From contig NZ_FNDG01000011.1 in NCBI RefSeq assembly GCF_900100535.1, positions 109,715-173,714 on the forward strand: 64,000 bases of DNA, read 5' to 3'. Shown one piece after another: positions 19,806-31,525 of the stretch. Made by a program: the position numbers and the translations under genes. The notes under the pieces are model-generated. The model saw only the letters and a program-made list of their open reading frames with translations, ran no database searches and was not told the origin of the DNA. How positions within the stretch are numbered: position 1 is the stretch's first letter; each line of letters starts with the position of its first letter. This stretch comes from Phytopseudomonas flavescens. Lineage in GTDB: Bacteria; Pseudomonadota; Gammaproteobacteria; Pseudomonadales; Pseudomonadaceae.

Positions 19806-20093
19806 TTACTCGATGACTTTGGGAACCAGGTACAGGCCGCTTTCCACGGCCGGAGCGATGGCCTGGTAAACGTCGCGGTGGTTCGCTTCGGTAACGGCGT
19901 CGGCGCGCAGGCGCTGAGTGGTTTCCAGGGGGTGCGCCAGGGGTTCTATGCCATCGGTATCGACCGCCTGCATGCTGTCGATCAGGCCGAGGATGCTGTT
20001 CAGGGCGGTGGTGGTCTGTGGCAGATCGCTTTCACTCAGGCCCAGCCGTGCCAGGTGTGCGATCTTTTCCACCTCGGAGCGTTCAAGCGCCAT
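19806..20093 (-). CDS. gatC: Asp-tRNA(Asn)/Glu-tRNA(Gln) amidotransferase subunit C
   Basis: A 95-residue subunit that clamps GatA and GatB together. It has the family sequence [20 protein letters not shown], an [22 protein letters not shown] middle and a C-terminal [10 protein letters not shown] that contacts GatA. First gene of the gatCAB operon, with AGGAG before the ATG. It is divergent from mreB. Confidence 0.96.
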   Translation of the reverse strand: MALERSEVEKIAHLARLGLSESDLPQTTTALNSILGLIDSMQAVDTDGIEPLAHPLETTQRLRADAVTEANHRDVYQAIAPAVESGLYLVPKVIE

Positions 20094-21457
<1,364 letters not shown>

Positions 21458-21693
21458 GGCGCACGCCTTTCGCAGCAGCCAGGACGCCGCATGTCGCTCC
21501 CGGAAGCCGTCGACGTTCGCCGTGCGGTAGCCCGCGGCGCGTTTGCCGGCGCCGTGGCACGGGATGAGCACGGCCGGCCAGTCGATTGCCGGCGTCCCAC
21601 GCCAGGTCGAGTGCTGCCCGGCCCGGCGAGATGCCTGGCGGCAAGGCGGCATGCGCTGCAACGTCAACAGACCCTAGCTGCGAGGTAACCACC

Positions 21694-22677
21694 ATAAAGC
21701 CGCTATTCGCCAAAGGTCCTTCGCTCGGTGTTCGCCTGCTGGTGTTCGCCGTGCTGTCGTCTGCGCTGATGGTCGTCGATGCTCGCCTGACCGTCCTGCA
21801 GTCGGTGCGCAGCCAGATCGGCCTGATCGTCGAACCGGTGTACTGGCTGGGTCGGTTCCCGGTGACCCTGTGGGAAAGCGCCACCCAGGAGCTCAGTTCG
21901 CGCAACGAGCTGGCGGCCGAGAACGAGAAGCTCAAGGCAGAGCAACTGATGATGCAGCGTCGCCTGCAGAAGCTGGCCGCGCTGACCGAGCAGAACGTGC
22001 GCCTGCGCGAACTGCTCAATTCGTCTGCCCTGGTCGATGACGAGGTGCTGGCCACCGAGTTGATCGGTATCGACCCCAATCCCTTCACTCACCGCATTCT
22101 CATCGACAAGGGCGAGAAGGATGGTGTCGTGCTTGGCCAGCCGGTGCTCGACGCCCGTGGACTGATGGGCCAGGTGGTCGAGGTGATGCCGTACACCTCC
22201 CGCGTCTTGCTGCTCACCGATACCACCCACAGCATTCCGGTGCAGGTCAACCGCAATGGCCTGCGCGCCATCGCCACCGGCACCGGCAACCCGGAGCGCC
22301 TGGAACTGCGCCACGTCGCCGATACCGCGGATATTCGCGAGGGCGATCTGTTGGTCAGCTCTGGTCTGGGGCAGCGCTTCCCGGCCGGGTATCCGGTGGC
22401 CACGGTGACCGAGGTGGTGCACGACTCCGGTCAGCCCTTCGCCATCGTTCGCGCCGTGCCCACCGCCAACCTCAACCGCACCCGTTACATGCTGCTGGTA
22501 TTCACCGACCCGCGCACACCGGAACAGCGTGCCACCGAGTCGGCCGAAGCTCAGGAAGAGGTCGATCGCCAGGCGCTCGAGCACCCCGGCGAAGGGCGAC
22601 CCGATGCCCCCCGCGACATACCGGAAACGGACAATCCGCCCGCGGCACCTGCCAGTGGCGAGGAGGCCAGTCAATGA
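21694..22677 (+). CDS. mreC: Cell shape protein MreC, apparently starting at ATA
   Basis: The bitopic periplasmic scaffold of the elongasome. It has a membrane segment at residues ~13-31 (LLVFAVLSSALMVVDA), a coiled coil from ~60 to 110 and the beta-domain with LIGIDPNPFTHRILIDKG, GLMGQVVEVMPYTSRVLLLTD and GLGQRFPAGYPVA. The tail after ~290 is acidic and Pro-rich. The conserved N-terminus begins IKPLFAKGPS. In this frame no ATG, GTG or TTG occurs near it. GAGGT sits 8 bases before an in-frame ATA, giving 327 aa. The nearest upstream ATGs (21631, 21586) would add 21-36 non-conserved residues without a ribosome site. Confidence 0.9.
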   Translation: MKPLFAKGPSLGVRLLVFAVLSSALMVVDARLTVLQSVRSQIGLIVEPVYWLGRFPVTLWESATQELSSRNELAAENEKLKAEQLMMQRRLQKLAALTEQNVRLRELLNSSALVDDEVLATELIGIDPNPFTHRILIDKGEKDGVVLGQPVLDARGLMGQVVEVMPYTSRVLLLTDTTHSIPVQVNRNGLRAIATGTGNPERLELRHVADTADIREGDLLVSSGLGQRFPAGYPVATVTEVVHDSGQPFAIVRAVPTANLNRTRYMLLVFTDPRTPEQRATESAEAQEEVDRQALEHPGEGRPDAPRDIPETDNPPAAPASGEEASQ

Positions 22678-23162
22678 TCGCTGCCCGCTCGAACAACCTC
22701 TGGGTGATCTGGTTCAGCATGGGACTGGCACTGTTGCTCAGCGTGTCCACCCTGCCGCGTTTCATGGAAATCGGTCGGCCCCTGTGGCTGGCGCTGTTCC
22801 TCACCTACTGGGTGCTGGCGGTGCCGCACCGCGTGGGCATGACCAGTGCCTGGTGCGTCGGCCTGCTGGCCGACGTGCTCAACGGTACCCTGCTGGGGCA
22901 GAACGCGCTGATTCTTACCCTGATCACCTTCATGGTGCTGAGCCTGCATCAGCGCCTGCGCATGTTCCCCATGTGGCAGCAGAGCATGGTGCTGCTGGTG
23001 GTGTTCGGCGTGGCACAGCTGGTGCAACTGTGGCTCAACGCACTGGCCGGCAGTCGTCCACCGATTCTGGTGTTCGTCCTGCCGGCGCTGGTCAGCGCTC
23101 TGCTCTGGCCCTGGATCTGCACACTGCTGCGTGCCGTGCATCGTCGTCTGGGTGTCAACTGA
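22674..23162 (+). CDS. mreD: Rod shape-determining membrane protein MreD
   Basis: A 162-residue inner-membrane protein with five or six hydrophobic segments. It begins MIAARSNNLWVIWFSM and has the family stretch VGLLADVLNGTLLGQNAL in the middle. It acts with MreC and RodA/PBP2 in the elongasome. The ATG overlaps the mreC stop codon by 4 bp (ATGA), indicating translational coupling. Length and position are as in other pseudomonads (PA4479). Confidence 0.95.
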   Translation: MIAARSNNLWVIWFSMGLALLLSVSTLPRFMEIGRPLWLALFLTYWVLAVPHRVGMTSAWCVGLLADVLNGTLLGQNALILTLITFMVLSLHQRLRMFPMWQQSMVLLVVFGVAQLVQLWLNALAGSRPPILVFVLPALVSALLWPWICTLLRAVHRRLGVN

Positions 23163-23196
23163 AACGCGCTGCGGCGCCTGATTGCGAGACGTCTGC

Positions 23197-23778
23197 ATGG
23201 CAACGCTTTACCTGGCTTCCGCTTCACCGCGCCGCAGCGAGCTGTTGACGCAGATCGGCGTTCCCTTCACCACCCGGATCGTGCCCATCGATGAAACGCC
23301 GCAGCCTGGCGAGGCGCCGGCGGCCTACGTCGAGCGGCTGGCGCGGGCCAAGGCGGCAGCGGTACTCGATCACCTGCCCGAGCGCGATGGTGTGGTGGTG
23401 CTGGGCGCCGATACCACCGTGGTGCTCGACGGCCGCATCCTCGGCAAACCCCTCGACCGCGCCGACGCGCTGGCCACGCTGACCGCCTTGTCCGGCCGTG
23501 AGCATCAGGTGCTCACCGCCGTCGCGCTGATCAGCGACGAACGCAGCAGCGCCCGGGTGGTGACCAGCAGCGTACGCTTCAAAACGCTCGAGCAGACACA
23601 GATCGAAGCGTATTGGGCCACCGGTGAGCCGCGCGACAAGGCAGGCAGTTATGCTATTCAAGGGTTGGCTGCGGTCTTCGTCAGCCAGATGCAGGGCAGT
23701 TATTCAGCGGTGGTCGGCCTGCCGTTGTGCGAGACTGCCGAACTGCTCGCGGAATTCGCGATTCCGTGCTGGCAATGA
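23197..23778 (+). CDS. Maf-like nucleoside triphosphate pyrophosphatase
   Basis: A 193-residue house-cleaning pyrophosphatase of the Maf family, hydrolysing dTTP/UTP and modified nucleotides. Motifs are [14 protein letters not shown] at the start (SxxR substrate loop), [14 protein letters not shown] with the catalytic acidic residue, and [13 protein letters not shown] near 155-170. The ATG giving MATLYLAS is chosen; five further codons upstream are open but unconserved. It lies between mreD and rng, the classic mre-maf-rng order (PA4478; YhdE in E. coli). Confidence 0.93.
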   Translation: MATLYLASASPRRSELLTQIGVPFTTRIVPIDETPQPGEAPAAYVERLARAKAAAVLDHLPERDGVVVLGADTTVVLDGRILGKPLDRADALATLTALSGREHQVLTAVALISDERSSARVVTSSVRFKTLEQTQIEAYWATGEPRDKAGSYAIQGLAAVFVSQMQGSYSAVVGLPLCETAELLAEFAIPCWQ

Positions 23779-23874
23779 CTGCCAGCGCATAACCCAGAGG
23801 TTGCAGGCCGCGATGGGCCGGGCTCGACTGAGCCTGCCGCTGCTTTCAGCTTCATCTCAAGCAGAGATGGGCGC

Positions 23875-25332
23875 ATGAGTGAAGAGATTCTGATCAACAT
23901 CACGCCGATGGAATCGCGCGTGGCGGTGGTGGAAAACGGTGTCCTGCAGGAAGTGCACGTCGAGCGCACCCAGCGTCGCGGCATCGTCGGCAACATCTAC
24001 AAGGGCAAGGTGGTGCGCGTGCTGCCCGGCATGCAGGCGGCCTTCGTCGATATCGGCCTGGAGCGGGCGGCGTTCATTCACGCCTCGGAAATCTCCAGCC
24101 GTGAAGGCAGTGCGGTGGAGACCATCAGCGCACTGGTGCACGAGGGCCAGAGCCTGACGGTGCAGGTCACCAAGGATCCCATCGGCAGCAAGGGCGCACG
24201 GCTGACCACGCAGTTGTCTATTCCCTCGCGCTATCTGGTGTATATGCCGCGCACCAGTCATGTGGGCATTTCCCTGAAGATCGAAGACGAAGCCGAGCGC
24301 GAGCGCCTCAAGCAGGTGGTCGCCGATTGCGTCGCCGCCGAGGGCATCAAGGAGGCCGGCGGCTTCATCCTGCGCACCGCAGCCGACGGCGCACGTGCCG
24401 AAGAGATCCTCGTCGACATCCGTTACCTGCGGCGCCTGTGGACGCAGATCGGCGAGCAGATGAAGAGCGCGCCGACCCCCTCGGTGATCTACGAGGATCT
24501 CAGCCTGGCCCTGCGCACCCTGCGCGACCTGGTAGGGCCGCGCAGCGAGAAGATCCGCGTCGACTCCCGGGAAACCTTCCAGAAGATCACCGGGTTCGTC
24601 GCCGAACTGATGCCGGAAATCTCCGACCGCCTGGAGCACTACCCCGGCGAGCGGCCGATCTTCGACCTGCATGGCATCGAGGACGAGATCCAGAAGGCGC
24701 TGGAGCGCAAGGTGCCGCTCAAGTCCGGTGGCTACCTGATCATCGACCCGGCCGAAGCGATGAGTACCATCGACGTGAATACCGGCGCCTTCGTCGGCCA
24801 CCGGACCCTCGAAGAAACCATCTTCAAGACCAACCTCGAGGCGGCCACCGCCATCGCCCGGCAACTGCGCCTGCGCAATCTTGGCGGCATCATCATCATC
24901 GACTTCATCGACATGGAAGACGAGGAACATCAGCGCCAGGTGCTGCGTACCCTGGAAAAGCAGCTGGAGCGTGATCACGCCAAGACCAACATCATCGGCA
25001 TCACCGAGCTCGGCCTGGTGCAGATGACCCGCAAGCGTACCCGCGAGAGCCTCGAGCAGGTGCTGTGCGAGCCATGCAGCCACTGCCAGGGCCGCGGCAA
25101 GCTGAAGACCGCGGAAACCACCTGTTACGAGATCTTCCGCGAGATCCTTCGCGAGGCCCGCGCCTATCAGCCCGAAGGTTATCGCGTGCTGGCCAACCAG
25201 AAGGTGGTCGACCGCCTGCTCGACGAAGAGTCGGGCAACGTCGCCGACCTCGAAGCATTCATCGGACGAACCATCAAGTTCCAGGTCGAAACCATGTACT
25301 CCCAGGAACAATACGATGTGGTGCTGCTATAA
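23875..25332 (+). CDS. rng: Ribonuclease G
   Basis: A 485-residue single-strand endoribonuclease that matures the 5' end of 16S rRNA and takes part in mRNA turnover. The N-terminal S1 domain (GNIYKGKVVRVLPGMQAAFVDIG) is at ~35-60 and the RNase H-like region follows. The catalytic metal site is in ID(V)NTGAFVG (~300) and IIIIDFIDM (~340). The zinc-link CEPCSHC (~400) is intact. It has the RNase G length without the long RNase E C-terminal scaffold. It follows maf by 96 bp and is followed 31 bp later by yhdP. Confidence 0.97.
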   Translation: MSEEILINITPMESRVAVVENGVLQEVHVERTQRRGIVGNIYKGKVVRVLPGMQAAFVDIGLERAAFIHASEISSREGSAVETISALVHEGQSLTVQVTKDPIGSKGARLTTQLSIPSRYLVYMPRTSHVGISLKIEDEAERERLKQVVADCVAAEGIKEAGGFILRTAADGARAEEILVDIRYLRRLWTQIGEQMKSAPTPSVIYEDLSLALRTLRDLVGPRSEKIRVDSRETFQKITGFVAELMPEISDRLEHYPGERPIFDLHGIEDEIQKALERKVPLKSGGYLIIDPAEAMSTIDVNTGAFVGHRTLEETIFKTNLEAATAIARQLRLRNLGGIIIIDFIDMEDEEHQRQVLRTLEKQLERDHAKTNIIGITELGLVQMTRKRTRESLEQVLCEPCSHCQGRGKLKTAETTCYEIFREILREARAYQPEGYRVLANQKVVDRLLDEESGNVADLEAFIGRTIKFQVETMYSQEQYDVVLL

Positions 25333-25363
25333 CGAGGCCCGGCCGGGCCGGGGCGTGAACTGA

Positions 25364-28300
25364 ATGGAGCGGCTGGGGCTGGCGTTCGCCGTACTGCTGC
25401 GTTGGAGCCTGGGGCTGTGTGCCCTGGGGTTGGTGCTGGCCGCCTTCTACGTGAGCCTCGGCCGCCAGTTGGTGCCGCTGGTCGCCGAATACCGGGACGA
25501 GGCGCAAAGCCGTGCCTCCCAGGCGCTGGGCATGCCGGTCAGCATCGGTGCGCTGGAAGGGCACTGGAGCGGTTTCTCGCCCTTGCTGACGGTGCGCGAC
25601 CTGCGCCTCGGCGAAGGGGATCAGGGCCTGACGCTCAACCAGGTGCGTGTCGTGCCCGACCTGCTTGGCAGCCTGCTGGCCTGGCAGCCGCGAATCGGTG
25701 AGCTGCAACTCGACGGCGTGAGCCTGACGCTACGCCAGGACGAGCAGGGCGCCTGGAGCGTGGAAGGTCTGCCCCAGCGGCAGAATCAGCCACCGCTGGA
25801 TATCGCCAAGTTGTTGCGCCAGTCACAGAGGGTCAGTCGCATCGCGCTGTTCGACAGCCAGGTGAGCGTGCAGGCCCAGGATCTGGAACCCTTCAGCCTC
25901 ACCGCCATCAACCTCAGCCTGAGCAATGGCAGCACCCGTCAGCGTCTGGATGCCCGCATGCAACTGCCGGACGGCCAGCCACTCGCCCTGCAGGTGCGTA
26001 CGCGCATGCAGGCCGAGCACTGGCAGGACATGCGTGCCGAGTTCTACCTCAGCGCACCGCAGAGCGACTGGGCCACCTGGCTGCCGCCAGCCCTGACCCG
26101 CGAGTGGCACCTCGACCACCTGCAACTGGGTGGCGAGGCGTGGGGGCTCTGGGACAAGCGCGATTTGCAACGTGCTGTCACCCGCCTGCATGCCCCGCAA
26201 CTGGCCGGGCGTTACCGTGAACGCAAGGCCGTGGCGCTGAATGACCTGTCCCTGAATGCCTATTTCGAGCGCAGGGAGGGCGACTTCGACCTGTTGCTCG
26301 ACGACTTCGCCTTCAGCCGTGGCGATAACCGCTGGGGCGAGGCGCGCATCGCCCTCGGTCACCAGGCCGCCAGTGGCGAGCAGTCCCAGCGCTGGACTCT
26401 GAGCGCCGATCGCCTTGACGTCGGCCCTCTGGTGCCGTTGGTGGAAGGCCTGGCGCCGATGCCGGAAACTGCCCTTGATCTGCTGCAGACGCTCAAGCCC
26501 CATGGTGCCTTGCGCAACCTCACTGCCAGCTTCCGCCCCGAGTTCGACGGGCCGGAGCGCCTGCAGTTTTCAGCCAATCTGGAACGCGTCGGCTTTTCCG
26601 CCTGGCACGCCTCGCCTGCCGTAGAGAATGGCAGCGGCAGCATCACCGGCGATCTGGGCCAGGGCGAGTTGAAGGTGGACAGCGAGGATTTCTCCCTGCA
26701 CCTCACCACCCTGTTTCCCAAGGCCTGGACCTATCAGCAAGCCAGGGGCCGGCTGAACTGGACGCTCGACGATGAAGGTTTCACCCTGCGTGCACCTTAC
26801 CTGCAGGTCGTGGGCGAAGAGGGCAAGATCGCCGGCGATTTCCTGATCCGCATGCTCAAGGATCCCGAGCGCGAGGACTACATGGATCTGCGTGTCGGCA
26901 TGCGTGACGGCGATGCGCGGTTCACCGAGAAGTACCTGCCCACCCCGGTTCTCAGCCCGGCCCTGGACCAGTGGCTGAAGACCGCGATTCGCGCCGGCAA
27001 AGTCGACGAGGGTTACTTCCAGTACCAGGGCTCGATCAACCGCAACCCGGACCCGGCAGTGCGCAGCATCAGCCTGTTCTTTGCCGTGCGCGATGCCGAA
27101 CTGGCGTTCCAGCCCGGCTGGCCGGCATTGCGCGATGCCCGCGGCGAGGTGCTGATCGAAGACAGCGCCGTGCGCGTGCGGGTGGCCGAAGGGCGCATCC
27201 TCGACAGCAAGGTGCGCGACGCCTACGCCGATATCGCCCACGTCGCCGCCGGGGCGACGCCACGCCTCAAGCTCAAGGGCAAACTGCAGAGCAGCGTCGG
27301 CGATGGCTTGAAGATTCTCCAGGAAACGCCGCTTGGCGTCGCCGACACGTTCGCCGGCTGGCAGGGCAAGGGCGTGCTGAAAGGCGCCCTGGACCTGGAC
27401 ATCCCGCTGCACAAGGGTGAGCAGGCCAACGTGATCGTCGACTTCAGCGCCGACCAGGCCTCGCTGAACATCAGCAAGCCGGCGCTGGAATTGAGCGACG
27501 TGACTGGCAATTTTCGTTATGACACCAGCAAGGGGCTCAGTGCGCCGTCGATCAGTGCCCGCGCGCTGGGCCATTCGGTGACCGGCAAGGCCATCGCCGA
27601 TGGCCGGCCCGGCCATGCGCGCAGCCGCATCGAGGCCAATGGCATCATTCCTCTGGCCAATCTCACCGGCTGGCTGGGTGTCAAGCAGCCGTTGCCGGCT
27701 CAGGGCAGCGTGCCGTATCGGCTGCGCCTGAGCCTCGAGGGTTCGGAGAGCCAACTGCGAGTCGATTCCAACCTCAAGGGCCTGGGCATCGGCTTGCCGG
27801 CTCCGTTCGGCAAAACCGCCAGCGAGGAGCGCTACGCTGACTGGCGCATGAGTTTCGGGGGGCGCGAGCAGCGTTACTGGCTCGATTACGCCAACGTGGT
27901 CAGCTTTACCCTGGCGGCGCCGCCAGGGCAGTTCAACCAGAGCCGCGGCGAGCTGCGTCTGGGCGACGGCCCGGCGATCCTGCCGACTTCCCGTGGCGTG
28001 CGGGTGCGCGGCAAGGTGTCGCGCATCGACCTGGCCGAATGGCAGAAGGTGGTCGCGCCCTACCGCAGCGTGAAGCGCGACGACGCCCAGCAGTTGTTCA
28101 GCGACGCCCAGCTGCGTATCGGCCGATTCGACGGACTGGGGCAGCGGCTTGACGACCTCGATGTCGCCTTGCGCCCCATCAGCGGTGGCTGGTCGCTGAG
28201 CCTGGACAGCACGCTGGCCAAGGGCCGTATCGACCTGTTCGAGCAAGCCGGGCGGCCGATCGTCGCCGACCTGCAGTACGTGCGCCTGCCGGCCGCCAAG

Positions 28301-29191
28301 CCGAAGAGCGCCGAGGTACCCGAGCCGGACACGCCCGACCCGCTGGCCGATTTCGATCCGCGGCAGGTCCCGGCGCTGGACCTGCGGGTCGCTCAGGTCT
28401 TCCAGGGCGAGGATGACATGGGCGCGTGGTCGCTCAAGGCGCGTCCGGACGCCCAAGGCGTGATGTTCAGCGACCTCGACATCAACCTCAAGGGGCTGCG
28501 GCTGGGGGGAAGCATCGGCTGGCAAGGCGTACCCGGGCAGACGCGCAGCTGGTACAAGGGACGCCTGCAGGGCGAGAAGCTTTCCGAAGTCCTCAAGGCC
28601 TGGGGCTACGCGCCGTCGGCTACCAGTGAAAGCTTTCGCCTGGATGCCGATGGCCACTGGCCCGGCTCGCCGGCCTGGTTCAGCCTCAAGCGTTATTCGG
28701 GCAGCCTCGATGCGGCGTTGCGCAAGGGGCAGTTCGTCGAGATCCAGGGTTCCGCCTCGGCCCTGCGGGTATTCGGTCTGCTCAACTTCAACTCCATCGG
28801 CCGGCGCCTGCGCCTGGACTTCTCCGACCTGCTCGGCAAGGGTTTGAGCTACGACCGGGTGAAGGGCAACCTGGCGGCCACCGACGGGGTGTTCGTCACC
28901 CAGGGCCCGATCACCATGACCGGACCGTCGAGCAATCTGGAACTCGACGGCACCCTGAACATGGTCAACCAGGGTATCGACGCCAAGTTGCTGGTAACCC
29001 TGCCGGTGACCAACAACCTGCCGCTGGCCGCACTGATCGTCGGCGCGCCGGCCATCGGCGGTGCCCTGTTCATTGCCGACAAGCTGCTGGGCGACCGCGT
29101 GGCGCGGTTTGCCAGCGTGCAGTACGACGTCAAGGGTACCCTGCACGATCCGCAACTGACCTTCGACAAACCGTTCGAGAAACCCAACTGA
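25364..29191 (+). CDS. yhdP: AsmA-like protein YhdP (TIGR02099 family)
   Basis: A 1275-residue envelope protein. One N-terminal membrane segment (FAVLLRWSLGLCALGLVLAAFYV) anchors a very long periplasmic part. The part after it (GMPVSIGALEGHWSGFSPLLTV) is the AsmA-type start, and the C-terminal ~200 residues (TSESFRLDADGHWPGSPAWF, ALRVFGLLNFNSIGRRLRLDFSD) form the AsmA_2 domain. YhdP, TamB and YdbH carry phospholipids to the outer membrane in E. coli. The rng-yhdP-nitrilase-tldD order is conserved (PA4476). The four genes are nearly contiguous and may form one operon. Confidence 0.94.
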   Translation: MERLGLAFAVLLRWSLGLCALGLVLAAFYVSLGRQLVPLVAEYRDEAQSRASQALGMPVSIGALEGHWSGFSPLLTVRDLRLGEGDQGLTLNQVRVVPDLLGSLLAWQPRIGELQLDGVSLTLRQDEQGAWSVEGLPQRQNQPPLDIAKLLRQSQRVSRIALFDSQVSVQAQDLEPFSLTAINLSLSNGSTRQRLDARMQLPDGQPLALQVRTRMQAEHWQDMRAEFYLSAPQSDWATWLPPALTREWHLDHLQLGGEAWGLWDKRDLQRAVTRLHAPQLAGRYRERKAVALNDLSLNAYFERREGDFDLLLDDFAFSRGDNRWGEARIALGHQAASGEQSQRWTLSADRLDVGPLVPLVEGLAPMPETALDLLQTLKPHGALRNLTASFRPEFDGPERLQFSANLERVGFSAWHASPAVENGSGSITGDLGQGELKVDSEDFSLHLTTLFPKAWTYQQARGRLNWTLDDEGFTLRAPYLQVVGEEGKIAGDFLIRMLKDPEREDYMDLRVGMRDGDARFTEKYLPTPVLSPALDQWLKTAIRAGKVDEGYFQYQGSINRNPDPAVRSISLFFAVRDAELAFQPGWPALRDARGEVLIEDSAVRVRVAEGRILDSKVRDAYADIAHVAAGATPRLKLKGKLQSSVGDGLKILQETPLGVADTFAGWQGKGVLKGALDLDIPLHKGEQANVIVDFSADQASLNISKPALELSDVTGNFRYDTSKGLSAPSISARALGHSVTGKAIADGRPGHARSRIEANGIIPLANLTGWLGVKQPLPAQGSVPYRLRLSLEGSESQLRVDSNLKGLGIGLPAPFGKTASEERYADWRMSFGGREQRYWLDYANVVSFTLAAPPGQFNQSRGELRLGDGPAILPTSRGVRVRGKVSRIDLAEWQKVVAPYRSVKRDDAQQLFSDAQLRIGRFDGLGQRLDDLDVALRPISGGWSLSLDSTLAKGRIDLFEQAGRPIVADLQYVRLPAAKPKSAEVPEPDTPDPLADFDPRQVPALDLRVAQVFQGEDDMGAWSLKARPDAQGVMFSDLDINLKGLRLGGSIGWQGVPGQTRSWYKGRLQGEKLSEVLKAWGYAPSATSESFRLDADGHWPGSPAWFSLKRYSGSLDAALRKGQFVEIQGSASALRVFGLLNFNSIGRRLRLDFSDLLGKGLSYDRVKGNLAATDGVFVTQGPITMTGPSSNLELDGTLNMVNQGIDAKLLVTLPVTNNLPLAALIVGAPAIGGALFIADKLLGDRVARFASVQYDVKGTLHDPQLTFDKPFEKPN

Positions 29192-29205
29192 TCCTGGAGG
29201 CCAGC

Positions 29206-30060
29206 ATGTCTTTCGCCGCGATCCAAATGGTCAGCCAGGACGATATCGCCGCCAACCTGCTGCAGGCCCGTCGCCTGCTCGAGGAGGCGGCCTCCAGTGG
29301 CGCACGCCTGGCGGTCCTGCCGGAGAACTTCTCGGCCCTCGGCCGGCGTGATGCCGCCGAGCTGGGACGCCTGGAGGCCAGCGGTCAGGGCCCTGTACTG
29401 CCCTGGTTGAAACGCACTGCGCGTGACCTCAGCTTGTGGATAGTGGCCGGTACCCTGCCGTTGCCGCCGGCCAGCCAGCCCCATGGCAAGCCAAGGGCCT
29501 GCTCGCTGCTGCTCGACGATCAGGGTGAAACCGTCGCTCGCTACGATAAGCTGCACCTGTTCGACGTGGATGTCAGCGACAGCCGTGGCAGCTATCGCGA
29601 GTCGGACGATTACGCCCACGGCGAGCAGTGGGTGGTTGCCGATACCCCCGTTGGGCGTCTGGGTTTGACCGTATGCTATGACCTGCGCTTTCCTGAACTC
29701 TATGGAGCCCTGCGTGAAGCGGGTGCCGAGCTGATCAGTGCGCCATCGGCGTTCACCCGGGTCACCGGTGCGGCCCACTGGGACGTACTGATCCGCGCTC
29801 GCGCCATTGAAACCCAGTGCTACCTGCTGGCAGCGGCTCAGGGCGGCATTCATCCTGGCGGTCGGGAAACCTATGGCCACACGGCCATCATCGACCCGTG
29901 GGGGCGCAAGCTGGCGCAGCGGGCGGATGGCGAGGGCGTGTTACTGGCCGAGCGTGATGCCACCGAGCAGGCGGCCATCCGCGAGCGCATGCCGGTCGTG
30001 CGGCACAAACGATTTTTCGCTGCGGCGCGGCCGCGGCAGCCTGATGTGGAGACGTTATGA
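29206..30060 (+). CDS. Nitrilase-family carbon-nitrogen hydrolase (Nit/YbeM type)
   Basis: A 284-residue cytoplasmic hydrolase with the Glu-Lys-Cys triad: E40 in [10 protein letters not shown]115 in [11 protein letters not shown] and C157 in [13 protein letters not shown]. These blocks match the NIT1/Nit2 group, which includes omega-amidase and deaminated-glutathione amidase. E. coli YbeM is a deaminated-glutathione amidase, a repair role that would fit here, but substrate choice cannot be read from sequence. It lies 14 bp after yhdP and overlaps tldD by 4 bp. Confidence 0.92.
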   Translation: MSFAAIQMVSQDDIAANLLQARRLLEEAASSGARLAVLPENFSALGRRDAAELGRLEASGQGPVLPWLKRTARDLSLWIVAGTLPLPPASQPHGKPRACSLLLDDQGETVARYDKLHLFDVDVSDSRGSYRESDDYAHGEQWVVADTPVGRLGLTVCYDLRFPELYGALREAGAELISAPSAFTRVTGAAHWDVLIRARAIETQCYLLAAAQGGIHPGGRETYGHTAIIDPWGRKLAQRADGEGVLLAERDATEQAAIRERMPVVRHKRFFAAARPRQPDVETL

Positions 30061-31499
30061 GCGACATGTTGTTGACCGTCAGCGAGCAGATGCTGAGTCC
30101 CGGCGGTCTGGCCCTGGAACAATTGCCGGGCGTGCTCGGCGAACTGGCCGGCCCCGGCATCGATGCTGCCGACCTGTACTTCCAGACCCAGGTGTCGGAA
30201 ACCTGGGTGCTGGAAGATGGCATCGTCAAGGAAGGCAGCTTCAACCTCGACCAGGGCGTCGGCGTGCGGGCCCAGTCCGGTGAGAAGACCGGCTTTGCCT
30301 ACAGCAATGCGATTACCCCCGAAGCCTTGAGCCAGGCTGCCCGCGCCGCCCGCTCCATCGCCCGTGCCGGGCAGCAGGGGCGCGTGCAGGCTTTTGCGGC
30401 GACCCAGGTGACGCCGCTGTACGCGCCGGAGAACCCGCTGGATGTCATGGACCGCGCGCAGAAGGTGGAACTGCTCAAGCGTGTCGACGTGGCCACCCGT
30501 GCGCTCGACCCACGGATCAAACAGGTGACGGTGAGCTTGGCCGGCGTCTGGGATCGCATTCTGGTCGCCGCCACCGACGGCAGCCTGGGCGCCGACATCC
30601 GCCCGCTGGTGCGCTTCAACGTCAGCGTGATCGTCGAGCAGAACGGTCGCCGCGAGCGTGGCGGGCATGGCGGCGGCGGGCGAACGGACTATAGCTATTT
30701 CCTCAATGAAGACCGTGCCATGGGCTACGCCCGTGAAGCGCTGCGTCAGGCCCTGGTCAACCTCGAAGCGGTTGCCGCGCCGGCCGGCACCCTGCCAGTG
30801 GTGATGGGCGCCGGCTGGTCCGGCGTATTGCTCCACGAGGCGGTCGGCCACGGTCTGGAGGGTGACTTCAACCGCAAGGGCAGCTCCAACTACAGCGGCA
30901 AGATCGGCCAGCAGGTGGCATCCAGACTGTGCACCATCGTCGATGACGGCACCCTGGCGCAGCGCCGCGGTTCGCTGAGCATGGACGACGAAGGCACGCC
31001 GACCCAGTGCACCACGCTTATCGAGAACGGCGTGCTCAAGGGCTACATGCAGGACAAGCTCAACGCTCGGTTGATGGGCGTGGCACGTACCGGCAACGGG
31101 CGCCGCGAGTCCTACGCACACCTGCCGATGCCCCGCATGACCAACACCTACATGCTGGCGGGCGAGAGCGACCCCGAGGAGATCATTCGTTCGGTGAAGA
31201 AAGGTATCTACTGCGCCAACCTTGGCGGCGGTCAGGTCGATATCACCAGTGGCAAGTTCGTGTTCTCCACCAGCGAGGCGTACCTGATCGAGGATGGCAG
31301 GATCACCGCCCCGGTCAAGGGCGCGACCCTGATCGGCAACGGCCCCGAGGCGATGAGCAAGGTGTCCATGGTCGGCAACGACCTGGCGCTGGACAGCGGC
31401 GTGGGCACCTGCGGCAAGGACGGCCAGTCGGTGCCGGTTGGCGTTGGCCAGCCGACCCTGAAGATCGATGCGATCACGGTCGGCGGTACCGGGGCCTGA
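30057..31499 (+). CDS. tldD: Metalloprotease TldD
   Basis: A 480-residue subunit of the TldD/TldE (PmbA) heterodimeric protease, which cleaves unfolded peptides and matures microcin B17 and similar peptides. The zinc motif HEAVGH is in [21 protein letters not shown] near residue 263. Other conserved stretches are [14 protein letters not shown] and [19 protein letters not shown]. The start ATG overlaps the nitrilase stop codon. Its partner pmbA lies 740 bp downstream beyond darP on the same strand, so both subunits are encoded here. Confidence 0.96.
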   Translation: MSDMLLTVSEQMLSPGGLALEQLPGVLGELAGPGIDAADLYFQTQVSETWVLEDGIVKEGSFNLDQGVGVRAQSGEKTGFAYSNAITPEALSQAARAARSIARAGQQGRVQAFAATQVTPLYAPENPLDVMDRAQKVELLKRVDVATRALDPRIKQVTVSLAGVWDRILVAATDGSLGADIRPLVRFNVSVIVEQNGRRERGGHGGGGRTDYSYFLNEDRAMGYAREALRQALVNLEAVAAPAGTLPVVMGAGWSGVLLHEAVGHGLEGDFNRKGSSNYSGKIGQQVASRLCTIVDDGTLAQRRGSLSMDDEGTPTQCTTLIENGVLKGYMQDKLNARLMGVARTGNGRRESYAHLPMPRMTNTYMLAGESDPEEIIRSVKKGIYCANLGGGQVDITSGKFVFSTSEAYLIEDGRITAPVKGATLIGNGPEAMSKVSMVGNDLALDSGVGTCGKDGQSVPVGVGQPTLKIDAITVGGTGA

Positions 31500-31525
31500 T
31501 GGCTTGGCCCGAGCCTGACTGCGGC

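Noticed and set aside
21491..21688. A 65-codon ORF in the mreB-mreC spacer
   Set aside because: No ribosome site, Arg-rich translation and no conservation known to me; the spacer is more likely untranslated.
26570..29155. An 861-codon frame antisense to yhdP
   Set aside because: Antisense shadow of a long GC-rich gene; no ribosome site or recognisable domain.
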